Part shown: in pieces, positions 1 to 8,523 of the stretch
How the letters are laid out: the number at the start of each line of letters is the position of its first letter
How positions within the stretch are numbered: position 1 is the stretch's first letter
From: Flavobacterium sedimenticola
GTDB taxonomy: Bacteria; Bacteroidota; Bacteroidia; Flavobacteriales; Flavobacteriaceae
Direction of reading: 5' to 3'
Assembly (NCBI RefSeq): GCF_030053345.1
Contig: NZ_JASGBP010000001.1
Coordinates: forward strand, 62,001-126,000
Length of the DNA: 64,000 bases
The notes under the pieces: model-generated
The model's input: the letters and a program-made list of their open reading frames with translations, nothing else
The model's database searches: none
Told to the model about the DNA's origin: nothing
Program-made: the position numbers and the translations under genes

Positions 1-555
1 CCTTTGGAAGAAGTTACTAAAGAACAACGAAGCAATGCCAAAACGGTGAACTTCGGTATCATTTACGGTGTTTCGGCTTTTGGATTGAGCAACCAAACTT
101 CCTTGTCGCGTTCCGAAAGCGCTGCTTTGATTGATGCTTATTACAAAACCTATCCGAAGCTCAAATCGTATATGTCGGAACAAGTTGAATTTGCGCGACA
201 TAACGGTTATGTACAGACAGTTTCGGGCCGTCGACGCTATTTAAAAGACATCAATTCGGCTAATGCCGTGGTGCGCGGTGCCGCCGAACGAAATGCTGTG
301 AATGCACCCATCCAGGGAAGTGCGGCTGACATCATTAAAATTGCGATGATTAACATTCACAAGAAGCTGACGACCGAAAATTGGCAGTCCAAAATGCTGT
401 TACAAGTCCACGATGAACTTGTTTTTGATGTGCACAACTCAGAACTGGAGCGAATCAAACCGATGATTAAGCACGAAATGGAAAACGCGTTCAAGCTAGC
501 TGTACCGCTGGAAGTAGAACTCGGAACGGGGAAAAATTGGCTGGAAGCACATTGA
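1..555 (+). CDS. polA: DNA polymerase I, C-terminal part (5' truncated by window edge)
   Basis: The last 184 codons of the polymerase domain of DNA polymerase I, which fills gaps during repair and replaces Okazaki primers. Motif B is visible near residue 9 (R-S-N-A-K then F-G-I-I-Y-G), the fingers helix that binds incoming dNTP. Motif C is V-H-D-E near residue 137, carrying a catalytic aspartate. The reading frame is open from base 1, so the exonuclease domains lie outside the window. The stop is TGA at 553-555. The family assignment is secure; only the N-terminal part is unseen. Confidence 0.97.
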   Translation, partial: PLEEVTKEQRSNAKTVNFGIIYGVSAFGLSNQTSLSRSESAALIDAYYKTYPKLKSYMSEQVEFARHNGYVQTVSGRRRYLKDINSANAVVRGAAERNAVNAPIQGSAADIIKIAMINIHKKLTTENWQSKMLLQVHDELVFDVHNSELERIKPMIKHEMENAFKLAVPLEVELGTGKNWLEAH

Positions 556-648
556 TTTTAAGGTGAACAATAGGTAAACATCGGCAGAAATAGCCTTTTC
601 GCTTCAATTTATTTAGTACTTTTAGGTAACCAAAAAATGCTATGAATT

Positions 649-1551
649 TTGGAAACACTAAAAACCATATTGTATTTCTCCATCTTTAGATATCCGCTGA
701 AGTTGGAAGAAATCCATAGTTACACCAACTATGAACACCTTTCGGACACCGAAAACGAATTGACGCATTTAATCCATGAAAAAATCCTCACCAAGGTAGA
801 TGATTTTTACGTCTATGGCAGCGATTTAGATTCGGTTATTAAACGCCTGCGCGGAAATCTGTACGCCGACAGGGCACTGAAAAAAGCCCGAAAAAAAGCC
901 CGGTTTATTGCTAAATTCCCGTTTGTAAAAGCCGTTGGCGTATCGGGTTCTCTCTCCAAAGGGTATTACGACAGTGGCAGTGACATTGATTTCTTTGTGA
1001 TTACGCAACCCGGAAAATTATGGCTTTGCCGTACTTTTTTGATGTTGTACAAAAAGATTTTTTTGTTGAATTCCCGAAAATACTTTTGCATCAACTATTT
1101 CGTGGCGGCTAATCAGTTAGAGATTGAAGAAAAAAACCGTTTTACCGCTACCGAAATGAAAACGCTCATACCGATGCAAGGAAAAGCCGTATTTGAAGAT
1201 TTCTTCCGAAAAAATATTTGGGTAAACGATTATTTCAATAAATTCAAACCCAACCTGTCTGCGGTACCCAATGCCAAAAAACCATTCTTTACAAAATCGG
1301 TTGAGTTTGCGTTTAGCAATCCTATTGGGAATGGTGTAGATATGGTATTCAAAAGAATAACCATCCATAAATGGAAAGCAAAATTCCGATTCATGAATGA
1401 TGAAGATTTTAAAATTGCCTTAAAATCAACCCGAAATATTTCGAAGCATCATCCTTCGCATTTTCAAAAGAAAGTGATTTTGGCGCTGAATACAAAAATT
1501 GAAGAAGTCAGCGATAATTACAATATCAATTTAGCCAAAGAACATGTCTGA
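649..1551 (+). CDS. MNT-fold nucleotidyltransferase domain protein, first gene of the glycan/radical-SAM operon
   Basis: A 300-residue protein with the polymerase-beta-like nucleotidyltransferase signature: G100-S101, then D112-x-D114, the usual metal-binding pair. The first 70 or so residues look like a small helical, possibly winged-helix, region. Substrate is unknown; such domains transfer a nucleotide to proteins, sugars or antibiotics. There is no neighbouring HEPN gene, so a toxin-antitoxin role is unlikely. The start is TTG at 649, because an in-frame stop lies at 643-645 and no ATG fits. Its last 8 bases overlap the next radical SAM gene. A weak -7-like box (TACTTTTA, 617-624) lies upstream. 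Domain call firm, function open. Confidence 0.8.
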   Translation: METLKTILYFSIFRYPLKLEEIHSYTNYEHLSDTENELTHLIHEKILTKVDDFYVYGSDLDSVIKRLRGNLYADRALKKARKKARFIAKFPFVKAVGVSGSLSKGYYDSGSDIDFFVITQPGKLWLCRTFLMLYKKIFLLNSRKYFCINYFVAANQLEIEEKNRFTATEMKTLIPMQGKAVFEDFFRKNIWVNDYFNKFKPNLSAVPNAKKPFFTKSVEFAFSNPIGNGVDMVFKRITIHKWKAKFRFMNDEDFKIALKSTRNISKHHPSHFQKKVILALNTKIEEVSDNYNINLAKEHV

Positions 1552-3007
1552 TATTCTTTTTTCGCATTCCTACTATTACCAACTCGACCCGAAGCAATGG
1601 AAAAACAAAACGCCTTTCCCGCCATTGGGAACGCTGTATGCGGCCTCACTGATGCGAAAAAACGGATTTACCGTTGATTTATTCGACACCAACTTATTGG
1701 ACTCTCCACAAACCATTACAACCCGACTAAAACGAAACACCCCGACATATTTAGTCATCTTCGACGATGGTTTTAACTATTTGACCAAAATGTGTCTGAC
1801 CAATATGCGGGAAGCCTGTTTTGAAATGATAGCCATCGGAAAGTTGTTTGGCTGTACTGTGATTGTGAACAGCTCCGATGCAACAGACCATTACAAAGAC
1901 TATTTGAAAATGGGTGCCGATTTTGTTTTATTGGGCGAAGGTGAAATGACGTTGTTGGAATTACTGCAGACTTTAGAGGGTAAAAAAACCGTTGAATCCG
2001 TTACAGGTATTGCGTTTAAAGTTGACAATCGAATTCAGGTTACACCCAAACGCGAAGTTCTGCAACAGTTAGACGAATTGCCGATGCCGGCATGGGATTT
2101 AATCGATATGGAAAACTACCATTCGGTTTGGCAGCAAAGTGGCCAGCCATTCACGCTTAACATCGCTACCACCCGAGGCTGTCCGTACAAATGCAATTGG
2201 TGCGCCAAGCCCATTTACGGCAATCGCTACAATGCCCATTCTCCCGAATACATCGTGGAGGAAATTCGGTATTTACAGGAAAAATTCGGCGTCAAACGAT
2301 TTTGGATGTGTGATGATATTTTTGGCTTAAAACCCAATTGGGTGCAGGAATTTAACGCGGCATTAAAAACCCAAAATCTGAACATCAGCTATTATATTCA
2401 AAGTCGGGTTGACTTATTACTAAAAGAAAATACCATTGATTGTTTGGCCGAATCGGGTTTGGAAGAAGTTTGGGTGGGTGCCGAGAGCGCTTCGCAAAAA
2501 ATTCTAGATGCCATGGACAAAGGCACAACTGTGGCGCAAATCTATCAAGCTACCCAACTTTTAAAAGCCAAAAAAATCCGAGTGGCTTTCTTTTTGCAGT
2601 TTGGGTATTTGGGCGAAAATCAACACGACATTGCTAAAACTATTGCGATGGTGAAAGAACTGATGCCGGATAATATCGGAATCTCTGTTTCCTATCCTTT
2701 GCCCGGAACCAAGTTTTATGACAAAGTCAAAGACGATTTGAAACGCAAGACAAATTGGACCGATTCGGACGATTTTGAGATGTTGTTTCACGGCACATAC
2801 CAATCGAATTATTATCGGAAACTGCAGCGGTTTGTGCACAAAGAATTTCGCAAAGCACAGGGAATCTATCATTTGAAACAAATTGTAAACCAACCGTCGT
2901 CTATTTCGGTTTCCAAAATAAAATCGATTGCCAAATTGGGCTATTACATTCCGAGTGCCTTTGTAGATTCGCTTTCATTACAAAAATTACAACATCATGA
3001 AAGCTGA
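1544..3007 (+). CDS. B12-binding-domain radical SAM protein 1 (BchE-like architecture)
   Basis: 487 residues. An N-terminal Rossmann-like cobalamin-binding-type domain (conserved F-P-P-L-G near residue 28 and G-E-G-E near 130) precedes a radical SAM barrel with C213-x3-C217-x2-C220 for the 4Fe-4S cluster. Family members catalyse C-methylation, cyclisation or rearrangement using SAM and often cobalamin. No D-x-H-x-x-G cobalamin ligand motif is seen, as is usual for BchE-type proteins, so cobalamin use is inferred. It overlaps the upstream gene by 8 bases and the downstream methyltransferase by 11, so translation is probably coupled. Substrate unknown; the context suggests a lipid or sugar. Confidence 0.88.
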   Translation: MSDILFSHSYYYQLDPKQWKNKTPFPPLGTLYAASLMRKNGFTVDLFDTNLLDSPQTITTRLKRNTPTYLVIFDDGFNYLTKMCLTNMREACFEMIAIGKLFGCTVIVNSSDATDHYKDYLKMGADFVLLGEGEMTLLELLQTLEGKKTVESVTGIAFKVDNRIQVTPKREVLQQLDELPMPAWDLIDMENYHSVWQQSGQPFTLNIATTRGCPYKCNWCAKPIYGNRYNAHSPEYIVEEIRYLQEKFGVKRFWMCDDIFGLKPNWVQEFNAALKTQNLNISYYIQSRVDLLLKENTIDCLAESGLEEVWVGAESASQKILDAMDKGTTVAQIYQATQLLKAKKIRVAFFLQFGYLGENQHDIAKTIAMVKELMPDNIGISVSYPLPGTKFYDKVKDDLKRKTNWTDSDDFEMLFHGTYQSNYYRKLQRFVHKEFRKAQGIYHLKQIVNQPSSISVSKIKSIAKLGYYIPSAFVDSLSLQKLQHHES

Positions 3008-3773
3008 TTTTGACCAGGCCGCAGCCAATTATGACCATACTTTTACGCATACCGAGATTGGGCAAATGCAGCGCGCTCTGGTGTATGGCGAACTTTCCAA
3101 TCACTTACACGGTATTCAGACCATATTGGAAATCAACTGCGGCACCGGAGAAGATGCCGTTTGGTTGGCCAAACAAAATCTTAATGTAACCGCTACTGAT
3201 ATTTCAACAAAAATGATTGAAGTAGCCAAAAACAAAGGCCATTTTGAGAACCTCAACTTTAGAGTCGCTGATATCAATTCGATTGCAACAACTTTTGAAA
3301 ATGAAAAATTCGATTTGCTGTTTTCCAACTTTGGCGGGTTGAATTGTTTGTCGAAACCGGAACTTGGGCGATTCTTCCGAGAGATATCCTCCATTTTATC
3401 ACCCCAAGGCAAAATGGCTTTGGTCATTATGCCGAAAAATACCCTTTGGGAACGATTGTACTTTTTGGCGAAAGCCCAATTTAAAAATAGTTCCAGAAGA
3501 AAAAAAGCAAGCGTCATCGCAAAAGTTGACGGAGAAAATGTCACTACTTTCTACTACAACCCGAAAGATATTGTAACTTTAGCCAACACTAATTTTGAAA
3601 TCACAGCTGTAAAACCTATCGGATTCTTTGTGCCGCCGTCTTATCTGAACGATTTCTTTACAAACAAAAAAGGATTGCTGCGCTTTTTAAACCGATTGGA
3701 GCAGGGCGTCAAACATTGGTCTTGGCTTTCAAAATATGCCGATCATTACCTCATAATCTTGCAAAAAAAATGA
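2997..3773 (+). CDS. Class I SAM-dependent methyltransferase
   Basis: 258 residues with SAM-binding motif I (E-I-N-C-G-T-G, residues 45-51) and the acidic end of strand 2 (T-D-I-S). This is a Rossmann-fold methyltransferase of the Methyltransf_11/25 type. It sits between two B12-type radical SAM genes, overlapping the first by 11 bases and the second by 4 (ATGA), so all three are probably made together. Radical SAM and classical methyltransferases often modify the same natural product. The substrate cannot be read from the sequence. Confidence 0.88.
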   Translation: MKADFDQAAANYDHTFTHTEIGQMQRALVYGELSNHLHGIQTILEINCGTGEDAVWLAKQNLNVTATDISTKMIEVAKNKGHFENLNFRVADINSIATTFENEKFDLLFSNFGGLNCLSKPELGRFFREISSILSPQGKMALVIMPKNTLWERLYFLAKAQFKNSSRRKKASVIAKVDGENVTTFYYNPKDIVTLANTNFEITAVKPIGFFVPPSYLNDFFTNKKGLLRFLNRLEQGVKHWSWLSKYADHYLIILQKK

Positions 3774-5137
3774 GTATTGTATTTACACATGCGTATTATT
3801 TATCGGATGACCCGAAGGAACAAAAGATTATGAAACCCTATCCGCCGTTAGGGTTGCTTTATGTTTCGGCCTACTTGAAAAGTAAAAACATTGACAATGA
3901 CGTTTTCGATACTACATTTTCCACACAGGCCGCACAACTCGATTTTATTTTAGAAAAGCAACCCAAAGTCATTTGCATTTACACCAATTTAATGACCAAA
4001 ATTGAAGTTATTAAACTAATCAAAATTCTGAAAAAGGAAGCATTTGGTTTCCCGAAAATTGTTTTGGGCGGACCCGATGTTACGTATAATGTGGCCAATT
4101 ATCTCAAAGCCGGTGCCGATTTTTTAGTGATTGGCGAAGGCGAAGAAACGACTTTTGAATTGTATAAGGCAATCATGACTCATAGCGATTTTCATCAAGT
4201 GAATGGCATCGCTTTTTTAGAAAACAACCAAATTATTCAAACACCGCCACGCAGCAAGTTCAAAGAACTGGACGAATTGCCTTTACCGAATCGCGAAGCC
4301 ATCAACATGCAAAACTATTTGCAAACCTGGAAAACCAATCACGGTCAAAGTTCGATGACGATTTCTACGCAGCGCGGTTGCCCCTATACTTGCAAATGGT
4401 GCAGCACGGCAGTGTATGGTCAAAGCTATCGTCGGCGTCCGGCGAATCTGGTGGCGGCAGAAATGAAACTACTTAAAGAAAGATATAAACCCGATGCGCT
4501 ATGGTTTGTAGACGATGTGTTTACCGTGAGTCACAAATGGCTGCTGGCTTTTAAAGAAGAAGTCCTGAAACAAGATGCCGTCATTCCGTTTGAATGCATT
4601 ACGCGTGCTGAGCGGTTGAATGATGAAATTTTACAGCTTTTGAAAGACATCGGTTGTTTTCGAATTTGGATTGGAGCCGAAAGCGGTTCACAAACCATTA
4701 TTGATGCCATGGACCGACGCGTGGATGTCAATCAGGTGAAAAAAGTGATTCAGGATACGAATGCGATGGGCATCGAAACCGGAACATTCATTATGCTGGG
4801 TTATCCGGGCGAAACTGAAAAAGACATTGAAGAAACCATTCAATATTTAAAAGAAGCAAATCCGACTTTATACACCATTACCATCGCGTATCCCATCAAA
4901 GGAACGAGTTTGTATAACGAAATAGAACACAAAATTACCCAACAGCCCGACTGGGAAACGTCTACCGATAGGGAGATTGACTTTGAACGCACCTATTCGA
5001 GAAAATATTACCAATACGCGGTACGTAAAGTGGTCAATGAAGTAGAGTTTCATAGAGCCTCTAAGAATAGTTTAAAAGCTTTGAAATTGAAAACCAAATC
5101 GATTTTGGCCGGCGGATTAATGAAAATTAGCAAATAA
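3770..5137 (+). CDS. B12-binding-domain radical SAM protein 2
   Basis: 455 residues, a paralogue-like partner of radical SAM protein 1: P-P-L-G-L-L-Y near residue 24, G-E-G-E in the B12-type domain, then C204-x3-C208-x2-C211. The open frame extends upstream to 3716, but ATG at 3770 overlaps the methyltransferase stop as ATGA and begins the domain directly (S-I-V-F-T-H), so it is the better start. Two adjacent paralogues suggest sequential modification of one substrate or two products. The next gene follows after 4 bases. Function beyond family is unknown. Confidence 0.88.
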   Translation: MSIVFTHAYYLSDDPKEQKIMKPYPPLGLLYVSAYLKSKNIDNDVFDTTFSTQAAQLDFILEKQPKVICIYTNLMTKIEVIKLIKILKKEAFGFPKIVLGGPDVTYNVANYLKAGADFLVIGEGEETTFELYKAIMTHSDFHQVNGIAFLENNQIIQTPPRSKFKELDELPLPNREAINMQNYLQTWKTNHGQSSMTISTQRGCPYTCKWCSTAVYGQSYRRRPANLVAAEMKLLKERYKPDALWFVDDVFTVSHKWLLAFKEEVLKQDAVIPFECITRAERLNDEILQLLKDIGCFRIWIGAESGSQTIIDAMDRRVDVNQVKKVIQDTNAMGIETGTFIMLGYPGETEKDIEETIQYLKEANPTLYTITIAYPIKGTSLYNEIEHKITQQPDWETSTDREIDFERTYSRKYYQYAVRKVVNEVEFHRASKNSLKALKLKTKSILAGGLMKISK

Positions 5138-5141
5138 GCCT

Positions 5142-6653
5142 TTGAAAAATGAAACCACATACTTGCTTTTGCTGACGGCTATTTACTTTGTGCTTAGTCT
5201 TGTGGGCATTTTGCATCACGAATTGTGGTTGGATGAAGCGCATCATTACCTTTTAGCGCGCGACAGCAATTCTGTCATTGAATTGATTCAGAATACCCGA
5301 TATGAAGGCCATCCGATTCTTTGGAACACTTTGCTATACGGTATAACCCGATTGACTGCGAATCCTTTTTGGATGCAGTTTTTACATATCCTGATTTCGA
5401 CTTCGGTGGTATTCCTGTTTCTTCGAAAAGCCCCATTTTCTTTAGTGTTTAAAACACTTTTTATCTTTGGTTATTTTATGTTTTTCGAATACAATCTGAT
5501 TAGCCGCAATTATATGTTGGGTGTGCTTTTTTTGTTTTTGGCGTGCTCCGTATATGAAAAAAGAAAAGAAAAGTTTACGCTTTTGTGCGCTTCTTTGGCA
5601 TTGTCCTGCAATGTTCATTTGATGTTCAGTGTGTTGGCTTTAGTTTTTATGTTTACCCTGCTTTGGGAAAATTACCAAACCCGGGAACTGTTCCGAAAAA
5701 AGTATTTGCCGGGCTATGTTCTGTTTGGTTTAGGTCTTCTGTCATTAGGAATCCAATTGCAAACCACCCATTCGGAATGGTTCTTTAATTTGTTGGGAAC
5801 TATTTCATGGCGCGAAAAACTAACCGGAGGACTCCTTTCGCTGTTCAAAGGATTGATAGCGTTTCCCGACTTTACTTCGATTCATTTTTGGAATTCCAAT
5901 TTTATCGTCAACACCTATCGCCCATTGGCCTCGATACTTAGTTTACTGATCTATTTGGTCCCATTCATCCTGTTTTTCAAAAACAAGAAGATGCTTTTTT
6001 TTGTTTATATCGCTTTATTCGGTACTCAATTATTCTTTTTTGTAACCGAAAGAACTGCCGTTCGCTTTCACGGCATGACATATCTGATCATCATTATGGC
6101 CTTATGGATGCAACACTATGGGGCTTCAGATACATATAAAATTGGAACTGTTTTAACACGTTACCGATTCGATTTACTGCAAAAACCCATCGTTTACAGT
6201 ATATTGACAATCCATTTCTTATCAGGTACAGCGGCCTATGCCACAGATTATGTGTATCCTTTTACCGCTTCAAAAGATACTGCTGATTACATAAAAACAC
6301 ATCATTTGGGAACGAAAGAAATTGTTTCTTTTTCCTGCGACGGAACAACTTTGAGCCCCTATTTGGAAAAGAAATTATATTTTTTAACCGAGCATAGTTA
6401 TCAAAGTTATTGTATTTGGAAAAATGCCGATTCGGTTACCTATTCAAAAGAAATGATCCTGACCATGCTCTCCGGCTATATGGATAACCACGAGTATTGT
6501 GTTTATGTTTCGGGTGATTTATGGATAAAAGAGCAGCCCGATGTTTGGAAAACCATCGATAATAAATTTAAAATCCGTCTTTTGAAGACGTTTAATACTA
6601 CCATCCTCGAAAACGGTTCCTATTATGTTTATGAAGTTTCTAAAATAAGATAA
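5142..6653 (+). CDS. Multi-pass GT-C-type membrane glycosyltransferase candidate (GT39/PMT-like)
   Basis: 503 residues, strongly hydrophobic, with roughly ten predicted membrane segments. An acidic pair (D31-E32, in L-W-L-D-E-A) sits just after the first segment, the position of the catalytic acidic residue in GT-C enzymes such as PMT and ArnT. These transfer a sugar from a polyprenyl-phosphate donor on the outer face of the inner membrane. The start is TTG at 5142, 4 bases after the preceding stop. A GT2 polyprenyl-phosphate sugar synthase candidate and another GT-C-like gene downstream fit this role. Alternative: an uncharacterised polytopic membrane protein. Confidence 0.65.
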   Translation: MKNETTYLLLLTAIYFVLSLVGILHHELWLDEAHHYLLARDSNSVIELIQNTRYEGHPILWNTLLYGITRLTANPFWMQFLHILISTSVVFLFLRKAPFSLVFKTLFIFGYFMFFEYNLISRNYMLGVLFLFLACSVYEKRKEKFTLLCASLALSCNVHLMFSVLALVFMFTLLWENYQTRELFRKKYLPGYVLFGLGLLSLGIQLQTTHSEWFFNLLGTISWREKLTGGLLSLFKGLIAFPDFTSIHFWNSNFIVNTYRPLASILSLLIYLVPFILFFKNKKMLFFVYIALFGTQLFFFVTERTAVRFHGMTYLIIIMALWMQHYGASDTYKIGTVLTRYRFDLLQKPIVYSILTIHFLSGTAAYATDYVYPFTASKDTADYIKTHHLGTKEIVSFSCDGTTLSPYLEKKLYFLTEHSYQSYCIWKNADSVTYSKEMILTMLSGYMDNHEYCVYVSGDLWIKEQPDVWKTIDNKFKIRLLKTFNTTILENGSYYVYEVSKIR

Positions 6654-6662
6654 TCGCAGGCT

Positions 6663-7784
6663 ATGAAAAGTACTCTATTATATCTCATCATCACCTTTCT
6701 GCTGTCGTGTACCCACGACAGTTATTCTGATTTGGTTAGTGGTGAAACCACCGTCAACTTAAGATGGAATAAGGCTTACAATGATGACTCCATCGACAAA
6801 TCATTAATAGGCCTTAAATGGGCTTTGTCTTATATGGGTGCCACTTTGCCAACCTCGAATACCGGTTTTAACGTTACGGGAAATATCATTACTATCAACA
6901 TCAAATACTTGGGCTTTTCTAATGAAGCGCAACAAAAACTTCTTAAATTATCTGAAAAAATAAAACAAACCGAAGAATACCAAACCAACCAAAGCATTGA
7001 TCTGGGTCGGTTTGTTGCTTTATTGCTTGGTGCTTCCGAACACTATTACAACATCATCGGAACACCCGATACACTCAACGCAATTTTAACCCAATATACG
7101 CTATTGCCGCAAAAAGGTTATGTCAATAATTCGAGTGTTTCTTTGGAACACCGTATCATTCGGTTTTCGGAACAAAACGGATTCAATCAGTTGTTTTTAT
7201 CGGAAGAGGTCGATCCGGTTACAGGGGAAATTTATGAATATGAAACTATTGAATTGTTGCCCAACGGACAGCTTCGATTCGGCATTTTTGACACCAACGG
7301 CAACCGGAAAAACAGCGCCGACGCTTTGCACTCCGGCGCCGGAAAACCGGCCAAATGCATGTGGTGTCATGAATCGGGAATTAATCAAATGTTCAATCCC
7401 CAAAATGACTACGCCGGTTATCTGACCTATGCCGATTTTCAAAGTACCTTAATCGGTTATCGCGATACCAACCGAACCCAAAAATTGGCCCTGACTGACG
7501 GAGTCGATTTTGCCCAAACCCAACAACACACTTTAACGGAGTTGCTTTACATTTCTTTTATGGAACCTTCAGCGGAGCGCTTGAGTTTGGAATGGAACAT
7601 GCCCTTGGCGCAGGTACAAAGCTTACTTTCGGGTTTGCCGACGCATGTGTATGCTGAATTTCCGTTTCTAGGGAACTTATACCACAGGGGTGATGTGGAA
7701 GCTTTGGCGCCTTATCAAGGGTTAACAGTATCCACTAATATACGAGAATATTCACCTGTTGAAGTCAACCATCTGAATGATTAA
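6663..7784 (+). CDS. Putative lipoprotein with a single CxxCH haem-binding motif
   Basis: 373 residues. The N-terminus is a lipoprotein signal (hydrophobic core then F-L-L-S-C, Cys16), so it is probably anchored in the periplasm or outer membrane. One cytochrome c motif is present (C232-M-W-C235-H236). Haem attachment is likely but not proven, because the rest does not resemble a standard cytochrome domain. It sits inside an operon of glycosyltransferases and radical SAM genes, starting 9 bases after the GT-C gene and overlapping the GT2 gene by 8. I do not recognise the family. A covalent haem protein here would be unusual. Confidence 0.75.
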   Translation: MKSTLLYLIITFLLSCTHDSYSDLVSGETTVNLRWNKAYNDDSIDKSLIGLKWALSYMGATLPTSNTGFNVTGNIITINIKYLGFSNEAQQKLLKLSEKIKQTEEYQTNQSIDLGRFVALLLGASEHYYNIIGTPDTLNAILTQYTLLPQKGYVNNSSVSLEHRIIRFSEQNGFNQLFLSEEVDPVTGEIYEYETIELLPNGQLRFGIFDTNGNRKNSADALHSGAGKPAKCMWCHESGINQMFNPQNDYAGYLTYADFQSTLIGYRDTNRTQKLALTDGVDFAQTQQHTLTELLYISFMEPSAERLSLEWNMPLAQVQSLLSGLPTHVYAEFPFLGNLYHRGDVEALAPYQGLTVSTNIREYSPVEVNHLND

Positions 7785-8523
7785 TAACAAGAAAATAATC
7801 GTAGTACTGCCGGCTTATAATGCGGCTAAAACACTTCAAAAAACCTTTGAAGAAATTCCGTTTGAGGTGGTGGACGACGTGATTATTACCGATGATTTCA
7901 GCAAAGACAATACAATAACCATAGCCAAAAACTTGGGGATCAATCATATTTTATCCCATAATCGCAATAAAGGGTACGGTGCCAATCAAAAAACATGTTA
8001 CAAAAAAGCGCTGGAACTCAACGCCGACATCATCGTGATGTTGCATCCCGATTATCAATACACTCCCAAATTGATTCCGGCGATGTGTACTTTGGTGGCC
8101 AACAATTTATACGATGTTGTATTGGGTTCCCGAATATTGAGCAAGGGGGCATTGCAAGGAGGCATGCCGTTGTATAAATACGTTTCGAACAGGGTTTTGA
8201 CTTTTATACAGAACGTCTTAATGAATCAAAAAATCTCCGAATACCACACCGGATACCGATGCTTTGATGCGCGATTACTACAAAAAATCGACTTCGAAAA
8301 CAACTCCGATGATTTTGTGTTTGACAATGAAATTTTGGCGCAATGCTGCTTTCTCAAAGCCCGTATCGGAGAAATTTCTTGTCCGGCCAAGTATTTTGAA
8401 GAAGCAAGTTCGATTAATTTTCTAAGAAGTGTAACCTATGGTTTGGGCGTAGTAAGGGTTGCTGTTTCCTACTTGCTGCAAAAAACAAGATTGGGTTCCT
8501 TTTCCCTTTTTAAAAACTTATGA
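7777..8523 (+). CDS. Family 2 glycosyltransferase (polyprenyl-phosphate sugar synthase-like)
   Basis: 248 residues with the GT-A fold start: V-V-L-P-A-Y-N-A then I-I-T-D-D-F-S-K-D-N, which binds the NDP-sugar. Residues near 90 read M-L-H-P-D-Y-Q-Y, where the catalytic D-x-D variant sits in dolichyl-phosphate-mannose synthase-like enzymes. No C-terminal membrane segments are obvious. It probably moves a sugar from NDP-sugar to polyprenyl phosphate for the GT-C enzymes next to it, which is inference from context. It overlaps its upstream neighbour by 8 bases and the next gene by 4 (ATGA). Confidence 0.9.
   Translation: MINNKKIIVVLPAYNAAKTLQKTFEEIPFEVVDDVIITDDFSKDNTITIAKNLGINHILSHNRNKGYGANQKTCYKKALELNADIIVMLHPDYQYTPKLIPAMCTLVANNLYDVVLGSRILSKGALQGGMPLYKYVSNRVLTFIQNVLMNQKISEYHTGYRCFDARLLQKIDFENNSDDFVFDNEILAQCCFLKARIGEISCPAKYFEEASSINFLRSVTYGLGVVRVAVSYLLQKTRLGSFSLFKNL

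Noticed and set aside
649..1551. MNT/HEPN toxin-antitoxin pair
   Set aside because: No HEPN-like small helical gene is adjacent; the next gene is a radical SAM protein in translational overlap.
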